This document shows positions 16,934 to 25,558 of a stretch of 64,000 nt of DNA, piece by piece. The notes beneath the pieces are model-generated. The model saw only the letters and a program-made list of their open reading frames with translations, searched no databases and was not told where the DNA came from. The translations under genes and the position numbers were made by a program. The number at the start of each line of letters is the position of its first letter. Position 1 is the first letter of the stretch. The stretch is from Pontibacter cellulosilyticus (GTDB taxonomy: Bacteria > Bacteroidota > Bacteroidia > Cytophagales > Hymenobacteraceae): positions 186,001 through 250,000 of the forward strand of contig NZ_JACRVF010000003.1 of NCBI RefSeq assembly GCF_014306105.1, read 5' to 3'.

Positions 16934-16965
16934 TTGATTTCTTTACTCCGATAGAACTAAGTTTG
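16934..16965 (+). promoter_or_regulatory. Bacteroidota promoter (TTG-N21-TAAGTTTG)
   Basis: TTG at 16934-16936 is separated by 21 nt from TAAGTTTG at 16958-16965, an exact match to the TAnnTTTG -7 element. The predicted start is near 16972, giving a leader of about 36 nt before the ATG at 17008. Confidence 0.65.
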
Positions 16966-17007
16966 ACTCTTTAAGGTTTTAGTTGATAGTAAGTCAGTGT
17001 GAGGGCT

Positions 17008-17439
17008 ATGAAAAATATGAGAGAGTTTAAGAGTGCTACTGGTAAAACTTTCCTTACCATTAACTTCGACAGTAAGAATAACCTTATTTATAACAATTGG
17101 ATCGGATATGCTTCCTCAGAGAATATAATGCAAGGAGCAACGTCTTTTCTGGAGGTGTTACAGGAGACTAACTGTGCCAGCACTATAACAGATAACAGCG
17201 AGTTTGTCGGTCCTTGGGAAAACTCTATAGAGTGGCTTTGCGAAAATTGGATTCCATCAGCCAGAGCGGCCGGTCTTAAATTTTATGCTCACATAGCCAA
17301 CAAAGGCTCATTTGCCGATGAAGCAGCCAGAAAACTGGCAAACTGCGTTGAGAGTGCATTTGAAATGAAGGTTTTTGAAAGCCTGATGGATGCACAGGAG
17401 TGGATTAAAAGCAAAACTCAGGTAACTGTAACAGTTTAA
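17008..17439 (+). CDS. STAS/SpoIIAA-like small protein, function unknown
   Basis: 143 residues from ATG 17008 (a GTG at 16999 and an ATG at 17017 are alternatives). GAGGG at 17001-17005 sits at a usable distance only for the ATG at 17017, so the true protein may be 140 residues. The sequence has no signal or membrane segment. It contains IYNNWIGYASSENIMQGA and a mixed alpha/beta pattern (ITDNSEFVGPW, FYAHIANKG) like the STAS/SEC14-type proteins annotated in Cytophagales. No catalytic residues are apparent, and a ligand- or protein-binding role is only a guess. A good Bacteroidota promoter lies just upstream. Confidence 0.8.
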   Translation: MKNMREFKSATGKTFLTINFDSKNNLIYNNWIGYASSENIMQGATSFLEVLQETNCASTITDNSEFVGPWENSIEWLCENWIPSARAAGLKFYAHIANKGSFADEAARKLANCVESAFEMKVFESLMDAQEWIKSKTQVTVTV

Positions 17440-17516
17440 CTGTTTCATTAGTTATTTTGCTTGTTCTCTTTTAAACAGTCCTTAAAACAAGGTTATACTA
17501 GAACCTATACCCCAAC

Positions 17517-17807
17517 ATGAGTAAATCATTCAACACTCCGGATAAAGTAATATATGTGTGCACAGGCAGCAAGTGCAAAAAGAAAGGCGGCAAAGACAAC
17601 GGAAAAACTCTGCGCTCTTTGATAAAAGAATCCGGTTTAAAAGGGAAAGTAGAAATAATTAAAACTGACTGCACCGACCGCTGTGACTTTGCTCCAGTAA
17701 TGTGCTTTCAGCCTGAAAACTACTGGATGCACCATGTAACAGAACAGCAGGCCAAACAGGCTTTCGATGCACATATTCTAAAACTTGATTCAGCACCACA
17801 AGAATGA
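17517..17807 (+). CDS. Thioredoxin-like (2Fe-2S) ferredoxin domain protein
   Basis: 96 residues. Four cysteines sit where thioredoxin-fold [2Fe-2S] ferredoxins hold the cluster: Cys15 and Cys20 (VCTGSKC), Cys52 and Cys56 (DCTDRC). A fifth is at Cys63. The spacing C-x4-C ... C-x3-C differs slightly from clostridial types but fits the small (2Fe-2S) ferredoxin-domain group. It is probably a soluble electron carrier or iron-sulfur sensor. It lies convergent to the ferritin gene and shares a terminator with it; both concern iron, but a functional link is inference. Confidence 0.88.
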   Translation: MSKSFNTPDKVIYVCTGSKCKKKGGKDNGKTLRSLIKESGLKGKVEIIKTDCTDRCDFAPVMCFQPENYWMHHVTEQQAKQAFDAHILKLDSAPQE

Positions 17808-17846
17808 AACAAAAAGCCTTTGGTTCTCTACCAAAGGCTTTTTGTT
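17808..17846. terminator. Bidirectional intrinsic terminator
   Basis: A perfect 17-bp inverted repeat (AACAAAAAGCCTTTGGT / ACCAAAGGCTTTTTGTT) with a TCTCT loop, between the ferredoxin gene (+) and the ferritin gene (-). Confidence 0.9.
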
Positions 17847-17868
17847 TAAGCATTAATTAGCCAGCAGC

Positions 17869-18402
17869 TTACTCATACTTATCTTCGTATTTGATCTTAG
17901 GCACACGTTTATCGATTTCGTAGTGCCCGGTGCCTTCTTCACCAATTATCTCAAATAGTTCTAGGGCACGGCGCGCCACATACTCTTCTTCGATCTGCTC
18001 TTTCAGGAACCATTGTAGAAACGTGAAAGTAACATAGTCTTTTGCTTTCTGGCATTTATCTGCCATGCGGTTAAAAGATTGTGTTACTGCAATCTCCTGC
18101 TGCAGTGCTTGCTCAAAAACGCTTCTAAAAGAGTCGAATTCAATCTGCACGTTGGTTACATCAGGAGAAACTGCACGCCCTCCCATATCCGACACGTACT
18201 TAAACAGGCGCAGCATGTGCTCCCGCTCCTCATCCGATTGATATTTGAAATACCCGGCACTAAAGTCGAAGCCGTTGCGGTCGCACCAGCTGCTCATTGC
18301 CAGATACATGGCCGATGCCTCTGCCTCCATTTTAATCTGGTCGTTCAGGGCTCTTTCTATATCCTCAGTAAGCGAGGTTCTTAATCTAAGTAAATCCTTC
18401 AT
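17869..18402 (-). CDS. Ferritin (non-heme iron storage)
   Basis: 177 residues from the ATG at 18402; an upstream extension to 18429 has no family support. It is a four-helix ferritin-like protein. The ferroxidase residues are Glu26, Glu59 and His62 (EExxxH-type DEEREH) and Glu103 (QQEIAVT), with the same spacing as E17/E50/H53/E94 of FtnA. There is no heme-ligand methionine of the bacterioferritin type. It oxidises Fe(II) and stores the mineral inside a 24-mer. It is single-gene and converges on the ferredoxin gene. Confidence 0.94.
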   Translation of the reverse strand: MKDLLRLRTSLTEDIERALNDQIKMEAEASAMYLAMSSWCDRNGFDFSAGYFKYQSDEEREHMLRLFKYVSDMGGRAVSPDVTNVQIEFDSFRSVFEQALQQEIAVTQSFNRMADKCQKAKDYVTFTFLQWFLKEQIEEEYVARRALELFEIIGEEGTGHYEIDKRVPKIKYEDKYE

Positions 18403-18530
18403 TGGGTTAGAGTAGTTTGGTTTTTGCAAAAAGACTCTTACGCAAAGAGCCTCCTATTACATACCTATTATACTCAGAATTGTTGTAATCCCCATAACCA
18501 GGGCACAAATATGGAAGTAGTCTAAATAAA

Positions 18531-18556
18531 AAAGCACAGCGGTTACACTGTGCTTT
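18531..18556 (-). terminator. Short intrinsic terminator
   Basis: A 9-bp stem AAAGCACAG / CTGTGCTTT, 8-nt loop, followed on the minus strand by a T tract. It lies 27 bp past the stop of the gene at 18583-18933. Confidence 0.75.
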
Positions 18557-18582
18557 AAAGACTATGTAATATAATTTCGATT

Positions 18583-18933
18583 TTAAACGATTTGGGTGCA
18601 AAGGCATTCGTGCAGCATACTGTTAAGGTCTAACGTGAACTTAGCCTCGGCTAACAACTCTTTAAAGGCATACAACTGAGGCAGCGTAAGCACATAGCAT
18701 TTGTCGCATCCACACACTGATACTATCTCAAAATCAGAAGCCCTGTCTGTGCTGGCAGCCATTTGCTCAAGATCTATACTATCTACAGCATTTTTTAAAC
18801 GCAGAAAAGCATCTACTTTTAAAACCGCTAGCGCACCTGCGAAATGAACCAGAAGCCTGTTTCGGCGATCACACTGGTAAACGGCTCCTGTCTCAGAAGT
18901 ATAAATATCGGTTAATTGTATGGATGATTGCAT
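18583..18933 (-). CDS. Conserved hypothetical protein with CxCxxC-type cysteine cluster
   Basis: 116 residues, no signal peptide or membrane segment. The N-terminal half is beta-rich (IYTSETGAVYQCDRRNRLLV). The middle holds VSVCGCDKCYVLTLPQL, with a C-x-C-x-x-C cluster, and the end holds HECLCTQIV with two more cysteines. Such spacing suggests a bound metal ion or Fe-S cluster, but I do not recognise the family. It has the best promoter in the window (18976-19007) and its own terminator, which supports a real, separately expressed gene. It is flanked by ferritin and a cupin. Confidence 0.75.
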   Translation of the reverse strand: MQSSIQLTDIYTSETGAVYQCDRRNRLLVHFAGALAVLKVDAFLRLKNAVDSIDLEQMAASTDRASDFEIVSVCGCDKCYVLTLPQLYAFKELLAEAKFTLDLNSMLHECLCTQIV

Positions 18934-18975
18934 CTTATCTCCTAACTTAGCTATAGCTGCCTGCTTTTATTGATA

Positions 18976-19007
18976 CAAAGCTACATGCTATTTAGAATAA
19001 GTCCAAA
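18976..19007 (-). promoter_or_regulatory. Consensus Bacteroidota promoter (TTTG-N20-TAGCTTTG)
   Basis: On the minus strand TTTG (forward 19004-19007) precedes TAGCTTTG (forward 18976-18983) by 20 nt, matching both elements of the housekeeping promoter. The -7 element ends 42 bp upstream of the ATG at 18933. Confidence 0.7.
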
Positions 19008-19036
19008 TAAATTTAACTGATATTCGTCACTAAAAG

Positions 19037-19408
19037 ATGCAAACAATAGAAAAAATTAACCTGGCAGAAAAATTCGGCTTGATAAACGACTACTGGAACC
19101 CACGCATAGCCGGCGAACTGAACGGGCAACAAGTAAAGATCGCAAAGTTTAAGGGCGAGTTTGAGTGGCACCACCATGAGCATGAAGATGAGTTTTTCCT
19201 TGTAATCAGCGGCCAATTTGAAATGCACCTGCGTGATAAAATGGTAGTGCTTAATCCAGGTGAGTGCATAGTAATTCCGCGCGGTGTGGAACATAAACCT
19301 GTAGCCCCTGTAGAGGCAGAGGTGCTGATGTTTGAGCCTGCGAGCACAGTAAACACTGGCAACTTAGAGAACAGCGAACGCACCAGAACTAATTTGGAGA
19401 AGCTATAA
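19037..19408 (+). CDS. Cupin domain-containing protein
   Basis: 123 residues, a single small cupin barrel. Cupin motif 1 is FEWHHHEHEDEFFLVISG (His45-His49 and Glu52 region as metal ligands). Motif 2 is GECIVIPRGVEHKP with the last His ligand. The protein is soluble and single-domain. Small cupins of this kind include isomerases, dioxygenases and simple metal-binding sensors, so the reaction cannot be named. It is divergent from the cysteine-cluster protein gene. Confidence 0.9.
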   Translation: MQTIEKINLAEKFGLINDYWNPRIAGELNGQQVKIAKFKGEFEWHHHEHEDEFFLVISGQFEMHLRDKMVVLNPGECIVIPRGVEHKPVAPVEAEVLMFEPASTVNTGNLENSERTRTNLEKL

Positions 19409-19530
19409 TTCTTGCAGGAGCTAATTATTACTTACTGCTGCTTTAGCTGATCCTGGCCTCTGCAGATGAGATCATCTCACTGCATTGAAAATAGTAACCT
19501 AGCCCTTAATTAAAACCGATATCGCCAAAT

Positions 19531-20580
19531 CTATACTTTACCTGCAGCTATTTTAGGCACTTTAATAAGTATGGTTTTGAGGTTGAGCCGTACAAGCTCA
19601 CCCATACACTTACACTTCAGGAACTCATCTGATTGATGATGTTCGGCGAGTTCACATCTAAGCTGGTCTATTTTTTCGGGAGTGGAAATAGTGTCCTGGC
19701 GCATAGAGTCGATCAGGTCTTTTAGCCGGTAACGCGCAGACCTGAGTCGGCGAAACATAAGCGTGCGTTCCTCGTTCTGGTACTGCTTTACTACATCGGG
19801 TTTCAGCAACTGCAGCACTAGCTCCACTATCACGTTATTATCTTTAAAGAACTGCGGCAGGTACATGGTTTTCTTACCCTCATAAGACTGCTGGTCGAAG
19901 TCGATTGGCCTAACACGGTACTGCTCGTCTTCAAAATCGGGAGTAACATCCACTACATAATTGTAGGAGCGCATATCCCCAAGCAAACGTATAAAGCAGC
20001 GCTCGTTAAACTTCACAAACTCCTTGGCAATACGCACCTTATTTGAGGTTTTCCGGTTCACGTAATCTTTGATGAAGGCATCGCCGGGTATCCCTGCAAT
20101 GTGCTCCTCTATCAGCGTGTCGCCTTCTACCAAATAGTTAATGCGACTCGGCGAAAGTATATGCTCCAACTCCAGCCCATAGATACGCGAAGCGTCAGCG
20201 CGTTTTACATAAAAGTAGTCGTAGTTGTCGTTAAGCTGGTTCATGATCTGCACCCTAAAAGGGTTAGAGTTGCCAAAGGTGCAGTAGTCTATCCTGGACA
20301 CGTACAAGTGCTCCATCACCGACATGTCGCCATCTGTCTTTAGCAAGGCATAGATCATCGTCAGGCCTCGGTTTAGTTCCTGTTGCACTTGCTGATCGTA
20401 CATCACCGTCTCCCACAGCGTGTCGTGCCCTTGCTTATCGTAATATGGGAATGCATCGGAGTAATGCAGCAGGTCCTCATACATTACAGGTAGTTGTGTT
20501 TCGCGGTCGTAAGTGCGCAAGTACTTGCGCAGCCCCTTAGAGATCGGGTAAAAGTGCTTCTTTTTGGAGATGGTGTTCAA
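19531..20580 (-). CDS. Conserved hypothetical protein with kinase-like catalytic-loop motif
   Basis: 349 residues, soluble, no signal. I recognise no named family. Two motifs stand out: LLGDMRSYNYVVDV (about 204-217) and VRPIDFDQQSYEG (about 228-240). They resemble the catalytic loop (GDxxxxN) and the metal-binding Asp (IDFD) of aminoglycoside-kinase/HipA-like folds, with FVKFNERCFIRL in front. That makes an atypical kinase fold plausible, but no glycine-rich loop is obvious. The N-terminus is basic and aromatic (KKKHFYPISKGLRKYLRTYD). It is single-gene, followed downstream by the cupin gene in convergent orientation. Confidence 0.75.
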   Translation of the reverse strand: MNTISKKKHFYPISKGLRKYLRTYDRETQLPVMYEDLLHYSDAFPYYDKQGHDTLWETVMYDQQVQQELNRGLTMIYALLKTDGDMSVMEHLYVSRIDYCTFGNSNPFRVQIMNQLNDNYDYFYVKRADASRIYGLELEHILSPSRINYLVEGDTLIEEHIAGIPGDAFIKDYVNRKTSNKVRIAKEFVKFNERCFIRLLGDMRSYNYVVDVTPDFEDEQYRVRPIDFDQQSYEGKKTMYLPQFFKDNNVIVELVLQLLKPDVVKQYQNEERTLMFRRLRSARYRLKDLIDSMRQDTISTPEKIDQLRCELAEHHQSDEFLKCKCMGELVRLNLKTILIKVPKIAAGKV

Positions 20581-20583
20581 GGG

Positions 20584-20780
20584 GATTATAAATTAAAAAT
20601 TATGAATTAGAAATGTGGGCTTAGTTGAATGCTATACTTTAAAATACTGCTTTGAGTTAATAGCAGTCTTATCTTACTGCATTTACATTAAAGTATAAAT
20701 TTTCTGTAAGCAATAGAGTTTGAATTATGTTGCAGCCCCTATTACACTTACGCCAATTTTTAATTTCTAATTTATAATTG
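20584..20780. repeat. AT-rich inverted repeat pair between genes
   Basis: A tract built on ATTATAAATTAAAAATTA (20584-20615) recurs inverted at 20753-20780, enclosing about 140 bp with two copies of the TATACTT word. It fills the gap between the kinase-like gene and the response regulator gene. It looks like filler sequence of a kind seen again at 60480-60560. Confidence 0.5.
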
Positions 20781-20786
20781 AAGCCG

Positions 20787-21542
20787 TCAGGCTTCCAGCA
20801 GGTTATTCTGGTTAAGTATCTGCAGCACCTCGTTTTTATAGAACCTACCAATTGGAATCTCAGTTTTACCAATGTCTACGGCCGTTGCTGAGAATGCCTG
20901 AATTTTATCCAAGGCTACAATAAAAGAACGGTGGATACGCAGAAACTTATCAGTTGGTAGCTTCTCTTCCAGAAAAGAGATTTTTTGATATGATATAATC
21001 TCTTTACTTTCCGTTTTTACGCGGATATAGTCTTTCAGACTTTCGATGTAAAGGATATCTGCCAACATCACCTTCACCATTTTCTTGTCTGCCTTAAGGT
21101 AAATAAAGGCTTCTTTGTAATCCTGCCCGGAAGTAGTAGCGTTAACTGGTGCAACAGCAGGAGTTGGAGCAGCTACTGGTTTAGGAGCCTCGGCAGCCGT
21201 AACTTTAGAGACAGCTTTCAGAAAGCGTTCAAAAGCGATAGGTTTAAGCAAGTAATCCACTACATTTAGTTCGTACCCATCTAGAGCATAGTCTCGGTAA
21301 GCCGTAGTAAATATAACCTTAGGCGGATTAGCCAGTGATTTCAGAAAATCAATACCTGTGAGTTTGGGCATTTGTATATCCAGGAACAGCAGGTCCACTT
21401 CATGGCTTTGCAGGCAGTTATAGGCCTCCAAAGCGTTGCTGCAGCGACATACCAGTTCCAAGTTATCTACCCTTTCGATAAACGTCTCCAGCACATCCAG
21501 TGCTAGGGGTTCATCATCTACTATCACACATCTGATTTTCAT
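20787..21542 (-). CDS. LytTR family response regulator
   Basis: 251 residues. The receiver domain (about 1-120) has the acidic pair Asp9/Asp10, phosphoacceptor Asp55 (LFLDIQMPKLTG), Thr/Ala at TTAY and Lys in LLKPI. An Ala/Pro-rich linker (about 121-140) leads to a LytTR DNA-binding domain (about 150-250; ILYIESLKDYIRV, KLPTDKFLRIHRSFIV). It is encoded 74 bp downstream of a LytS-type kinase on the same strand, a typical Bacteroidota pair. Target genes are not visible. Confidence 0.95.
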   Translation of the reverse strand: MKIRCVIVDDEPLALDVLETFIERVDNLELVCRCSNALEAYNCLQSHEVDLLFLDIQMPKLTGIDFLKSLANPPKVIFTTAYRDYALDGYELNVVDYLLKPIAFERFLKAVSKVTAAEAPKPVAAPTPAVAPVNATTSGQDYKEAFIYLKADKKMVKVMLADILYIESLKDYIRVKTESKEIISYQKISFLEEKLPTDKFLRIHRSFIVALDKIQAFSATAVDIGKTEIPIGRFYKNEVLQILNQNNLLEA

Positions 21543-21616
21543 GGTTGTTATTTTGCGTGTTTAACAGGAGCTGGTTTTACTAAAGGCCTGTTTATACTTT
21601 GTACGTAGCTCTTTTT

Positions 21617-22720
21617 CTAATCAAGTGTTACTTCCAGCCTGGCTGAGTAGCTGTCTGCTTCATCCTCTATCTCCAATTCATACTTGCCATCATACAGGAG
21701 CTCCAGGCGGCGCTGCAGGTTTTTAAGCCCGATGCCGGACGCAATATCGCGCGTGCTAGTGCTGGCTTTTACGCCACATTTGCAGTTCTCTACGAGCAGC
21801 ACCAATTGCTTACCGGTTACTTTTAGATCAATGCGCACCCAGGCATTTTCTGTTTCGGTAGTTACACCGTGCTTAAAGGCATTCTCCACAAAGGGTAGCA
21901 GCAACATAGGCGCAATCTGCTTACCGGCTATACCTCCGGATTCAGTAAACTGAACATCTACCCTGGTACCATAACGCATTTGCTCTAGGGCTACATAGTT
22001 TTTGATGTATGCCAGCTCTTTATCCAATGGCACTTTAGCGGCATTAGCGTCATACAGCATATAATCCATCAGGCTAGACAGTTTCAAAACCACTTCCGGA
22101 GCATTATCTGACTTTTTAAGTGTGAGTGAATACAGACTGTTTAGCGTGTTAAATAAAAAATGAGGATGAATCTGCGCCTTCAGTACTTTAAGTTCAGCCT
22201 CCAGTTTATCCTGTGTAAGGTTTTGGGCGGCCTTCTGGTGCCGGTACCAGTTTTTTAAGAGGGCAATAAGTGCTGTAATGGCTACAACATAGCTAATGTT
22301 AACACCATTCTTAATAAAGCGATAAAAGGTAAGGTTATCGTTTGTACAGGTAGTGGGGCAGAAAAGCGGGTGTATCAGGAAAGGCATCAACACATACTGC
22401 AGCATGGCTGTAATTACCCCCATCAGCAGGAGCAAGTACACAAAAAATTCCAGGTAACGTCTTTGCAGCAAGAAACGCGGCATCAGGTAATACATGTTAA
22501 AGTATACCAGCACCATCTTAAACGGCAACTCTACCAGCTCAATCATAAAGGCATTGTAGTAGTCGTCGATGTAGCTACCATACAACAACCCAAAAAATGT
22601 CACATAAGCCGCCCAAAACAGCACGTGCAGCATCAGGCGGTTCTGCGTAATATCACGCACCTCTGATAAGCTCCAGGCCTGCGGCTCCAGTGTTCTTGCT
22701 GTACTTAACTTTAGCTCCAT
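21617..22720 (-). CDS. LytS-type (His_kinase family) sensor histidine kinase
   Basis: 367 residues. Four hydrophobic segments lie in the first 180 residues (for example VLFWAAYVTFFGLLYG and FFVYLLLLMGVITAML), so the sensor is a small membrane domain with no large extracytoplasmic loop. The kinase core starts at HPHFLFNTLNSLYSL (His185/His187). The ATP-binding region reads LLPFVENAFKHGV and GIGLKNLQRRLELLYDG, as in the LytS/YehU family. It is co-directional with and just upstream of the LytTR regulator, which is its probable partner. Confidence 0.94.
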   Translation of the reverse strand: MELKLSTARTLEPQAWSLSEVRDITQNRLMLHVLFWAAYVTFFGLLYGSYIDDYYNAFMIELVELPFKMVLVYFNMYYLMPRFLLQRRYLEFFVYLLLLMGVITAMLQYVLMPFLIHPLFCPTTCTNDNLTFYRFIKNGVNISYVVAITALIALLKNWYRHQKAAQNLTQDKLEAELKVLKAQIHPHFLFNTLNSLYSLTLKKSDNAPEVVLKLSSLMDYMLYDANAAKVPLDKELAYIKNYVALEQMRYGTRVDVQFTESGGIAGKQIAPMLLLPFVENAFKHGVTTETENAWVRIDLKVTGKQLVLLVENCKCGVKASTSTRDIASGIGLKNLQRRLELLYDGKYELEIEDEADSYSARLEVTLD

Positions 22721-23210
22721 ACTACAAAGTTATATTTTATAATGCTGTGTGCTAGCGCCCTATACTTAGTTTTAGACAATTAGCTTAAGTTATACCCTAA
22801 GCTACAGGCTTTGCAGGTCTAACAGCTATATTATTACAGTTACTAATAATTCTATCCTGAATATTTCGGATTTTATCTAGTGTACCTCCACAATGCGAGC
22901 GTTTTGCTAAACTAACAACATATTGCCTTAAAAGATTTTATATGTATGCTGAACAATAAAAGTATAGGGCTAAATCGGCTTTAGTTGAATATTCAGGGCA
23001 ACACTTAACATTAGGTAACTGCGTGATTTTATGAGTCTACCTCTGCATTTAATAGCTCTGCTAAGTTCTTTGATATTAGGGAAGATTACCTTTAGCAAGA
23101 TCGTATAAATTTACATGGACCTACAGGTGAGTTACACATCAAGAATAATGATCTGTACCTAGTTATAAGCATGCACTTTATGTGTCTATTCAGTTTTAAT
23201 ACCAAGGAGC
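22721..23210. other. 490-bp intergenic region without a supportable gene
   Basis: Between divergent genes starting at 22720 (-) and 23211 (+). It is AT-rich, with two copies of the TATACTT word. Forward CAAAGTTA at 22725-22732 gives an exact TAnnTTTG on the minus strand, but it lies only 5 nt before the ATG and has no -33 element. I see no open frame, hairpin or RNA that I can support. Confidence 0.6.
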
Positions 23211-23984
23211 ATGAAAAGAAGATTTCATTCCTTGACAATGACAGTGTTCATTTTCTTGCTGATACTTGCAGCTTGCTCAAAAGAAGAAGATGTTAGTCCT
23301 CTTCAACCTAATCAGCCAATTATTCCACCGCCTACTGCACCTACCCCACCTCCTCCAGGTCCACCAACACCACCTGTTAACCATACAGCACCAGTTGCAC
23401 ATGCTGGCAGCGACACAACCATTTTTGTTCCTTTTAGCACTTATACCTTAAACGGAAAAGCCAGTACAGGCAGCATCGTCACTTATGAATGGAAATTGAT
23501 TAAAGGCCCTTCTCTACAAGAAGTAATAAATTACGGCACTGAAAACAAACCTAATAAATTTGTAGACAGACTTATAAAAGTTGGTGTGTATGATTTTGAG
23601 TTGACTGTAACTGATTTCTACAATCTATCAGCGGTTGATACGGTAAAGATCACTGTTGCTGAACCTAACTGTACCACTGCAAACAAAGAAGTAATTCTAA
23701 AGGACTTAAAGTGGATACATCCCTGGTACACGCAAATCAGCATCTCTAATGTTTTTTCATACGTGCCAGCAAATAGCTACATCAAGAACTTTTACATCAA
23801 AAGAGACGCATCAGACAAATGGGAGTTAGTACTTCCTTGGGACTACAATTCTTCTATTTACAACGGACAACATACATGGGATCATGTGGAATATGTTGAA
23901 GACGGCATCTGGGTATTATCTATCTACCCTGGTAATAACATGACAGATGACACTCCTGATGTAAAAATAGAATACTGTAACTAA
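23211..23984 (+). CDS. PKD-domain lipoprotein
   Basis: 257 residues. The lipoprotein signal has a lipobox near ILAAC (Cys about 22). A proline-rich tether (PPPTAPTPPPPGPPTPP, about 37-58) is followed by a PKD-like immunoglobulin-fold domain: APVAHAGSDTTIFVPF, YTLNGKASTGSIVTYEWK, GVYDFELTVTD. The C-terminal 110 residues, with two cysteines, have no recognised domain (IKNFYIKRDASDKWELV). It is probably surface- or periplasm-exposed and binding in function. It is single-gene. Confidence 0.85.
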   Translation: MKRRFHSLTMTVFIFLLILAACSKEEDVSPLQPNQPIIPPPTAPTPPPPGPPTPPVNHTAPVAHAGSDTTIFVPFSTYTLNGKASTGSIVTYEWKLIKGPSLQEVINYGTENKPNKFVDRLIKVGVYDFELTVTDFYNLSAVDTVKITVAEPNCTTANKEVILKDLKWIHPWYTQISISNVFSYVPANSYIKNFYIKRDASDKWELVLPWDYNSSIYNGQHTWDHVEYVEDGIWVLSIYPGNNMTDDTPDVKIEYCN

Positions 23985-24168
23985 GTTATTTCTAAACCTT
24001 TCAATGCAAACCTGAAACTGTCAGGACCTTCATCTGTAGCTTAGTTACAGAAGAAGTTTGATGTGTTTTAACTAAAACTCCTTAACCTGATTTGATAGTA
24101 TAAGTGTAGGTTACTAGGTTTATACTTTAAACAGGCGCTACCTGAACTTACCTTCCACTTAAACACCA

Positions 24169-24624
24169 ATGGCTGTAGATGTAACCACCGAAATCATTAT
24201 CCAAGCCCCTAGGGAACAGGTTGCAAAGTACGCCTCCAACCCAGATAATGCCCCGGAATGGTATATTAACATCAAGTCTGTGGAATGGATGACACAGAGA
24301 CCGTTACAGCTTGGCTCGCAGGTAGCATTTAGGGCGCGGTTCCTGGGGCGCGACCTTGCCTATACTTATGAAATCACAGAATATGTGCCTAATAAGAAAC
24401 TGGTGATGCGCACTGCCAATGGGCCTTTCCCGATGGAAACTACTTATGCCTGGGAAACAGTAGAGCATAATCAAACCCACATGAAGCTAAGAAACGCAGG
24501 GCAACCTTCCGGTTTTTCAAAGGTGTTAGCTCCTTTTATAGCCTCTGCTATGCGTAAGGCCAGCAACAAAGACCTGCTTCGACTAAAACAAATACTAGAA
24601 AGTAAATCGCCTAATCAGAAATAG
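24169..24624 (+). CDS. SRPBCC (START/polyketide-cyclase-like) family protein
   Basis: 151 residues, no signal. Helix-grip fold pattern: [20 protein letters not shown] at the start, then [43 protein letters not shown] and a C-terminal amphipathic helix ([16 protein letters not shown]). Such proteins hold a hydrophobic ligand in a central cavity; the ligand is unknown. It is single-gene with no operon partner, and a 345-bp gap follows. Confidence 0.88.
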   Translation: MAVDVTTEIIIQAPREQVAKYASNPDNAPEWYINIKSVEWMTQRPLQLGSQVAFRARFLGRDLAYTYEITEYVPNKKLVMRTANGPFPMETTYAWETVEHNQTHMKLRNAGQPSGFSKVLAPFIASAMRKASNKDLLRLKQILESKSPNQK

Positions 24625-24969
24625 AGCTTCTGGCCGTTTTCATTTCTCCCCTACTTAGCCTTTTGCCTTTAGGCACCTGTTCAGGCGAACACAGTGTATT
24701 CATTATCCATCTTCGGCAGGAGTTAAAGCATAAGTCATTAGGCCAACATACTGGTTCTGTAGAACTATACTTCATCCGCTTCCTAAGCGTGTTATGGTTC
24801 CTGCATTTCTGCCCTATGCAGCAACACTACAATGTAGCTATGTAGATGCCTGCCACACCCTTCTGCAATAAGTGCCTAACATCATTTAATGTAGTGATTA
24901 AGCTCATACTTTCCGCTGCGTTCGGCCAATACCTTTGTCACAGATAATTCAACTAAAGCAGCCGGAATC
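24625..24969. other. 345-bp intergenic region with a possible promoter for the YceI operon
   Basis: No gene with family support was found; a 60-codon frame at 24663-24845 has no recognisable features. TACCTTTG at 24930-24937 is an exact -7 element 32 bp before the ATG at 24970, but no TTG is found at the right distance upstream. It may need an activator. Confidence 0.5.
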
Positions 24970-25551
24970 ATGAACATACCTAAAATTTTACGCTTCGCAT
25001 TTGTGCTGGCAGCCGTGCTTTGTATGAGTCTTACAGTAAGCGCACAGCGTGTATACCAACTGGCCGGGAAACCAGACCTTAAGGTAAGCGGCGGATCTAC
25101 TTTACACGACTGGGAAATGGTTTCTACCACGGCAAGTGGCAAAGCAGAAATAACTGTTGATGATCAGGGCATAGAGGCAATAAAGCTAGGCGAAGTTACC
25201 ATGAAGGTGAACACGCTTAAAAGCGGCAAAGGCCAAATGGATGACATCGCTTACAAGGCACTAAAAGCAGACAAAAACCCCAATATCCACTTCAAGCTTA
25301 CTTCTTTTAAAAATCTGGGTGGCAACAAGGCAACGATAACAGGAGACCTTACCATAGCCGGCACTACAAAGCCAGTAACATTCCAGGTGCAAACAATGGC
25401 AAAAGGCGATGTGATTGAAATTAAAGGGGACACCTCTTTCAAAATGACTGATTTTAACGTGTCGCCTCCTACAGCAATGTTTGGCACTGTTAAAACAGAA
25501 GATAAAGTAAGAATATCATTTAAAGCGAATTTTAAACTTCTTAATTCATAA
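24970..25551 (+). CDS. YceI family periplasmic protein
   Basis: 193 residues with a signal peptide ending VSAQ (about 1-26). The YceI lipocalin-like barrel reads LKVSGGSTLHDWEM, TMKVNTLKSGKGQMDD, NPNIHFKLTSFKNLG, GDLTIAGTTKPVTF and FKMTDFNVSPPTAMFG. The family binds isoprenoid-type lipids in the periplasm. It is the first gene of a tight cluster: the porin gene starts 7 bp after its stop and a second YceI-like gene follows. Confidence 0.93.
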   Translation: MNIPKILRFAFVLAAVLCMSLTVSAQRVYQLAGKPDLKVSGGSTLHDWEMVSTTASGKAEITVDDQGIEAIKLGEVTMKVNTLKSGKGQMDDIAYKALKADKNPNIHFKLTSFKNLGGNKATITGDLTIAGTTKPVTFQVQTMAKGDVIEIKGDTSFKMTDFNVSPPTAMFGTVKTEDKVRISFKANFKLLNS

Positions 25552-25558
25552 CAACATC

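Noticed and set aside
22720..22732. Leaderless transcript of the LytS kinase gene
   Set aside because: An exact TAACTTTG lies 5 nt before the ATG, but there is no -33 element and a start that close is unlikely.
24663..24845. 60-codon open frame in the gap before the YceI operon
   Set aside because: No signal, domain, ribosome site or conservation can be argued.
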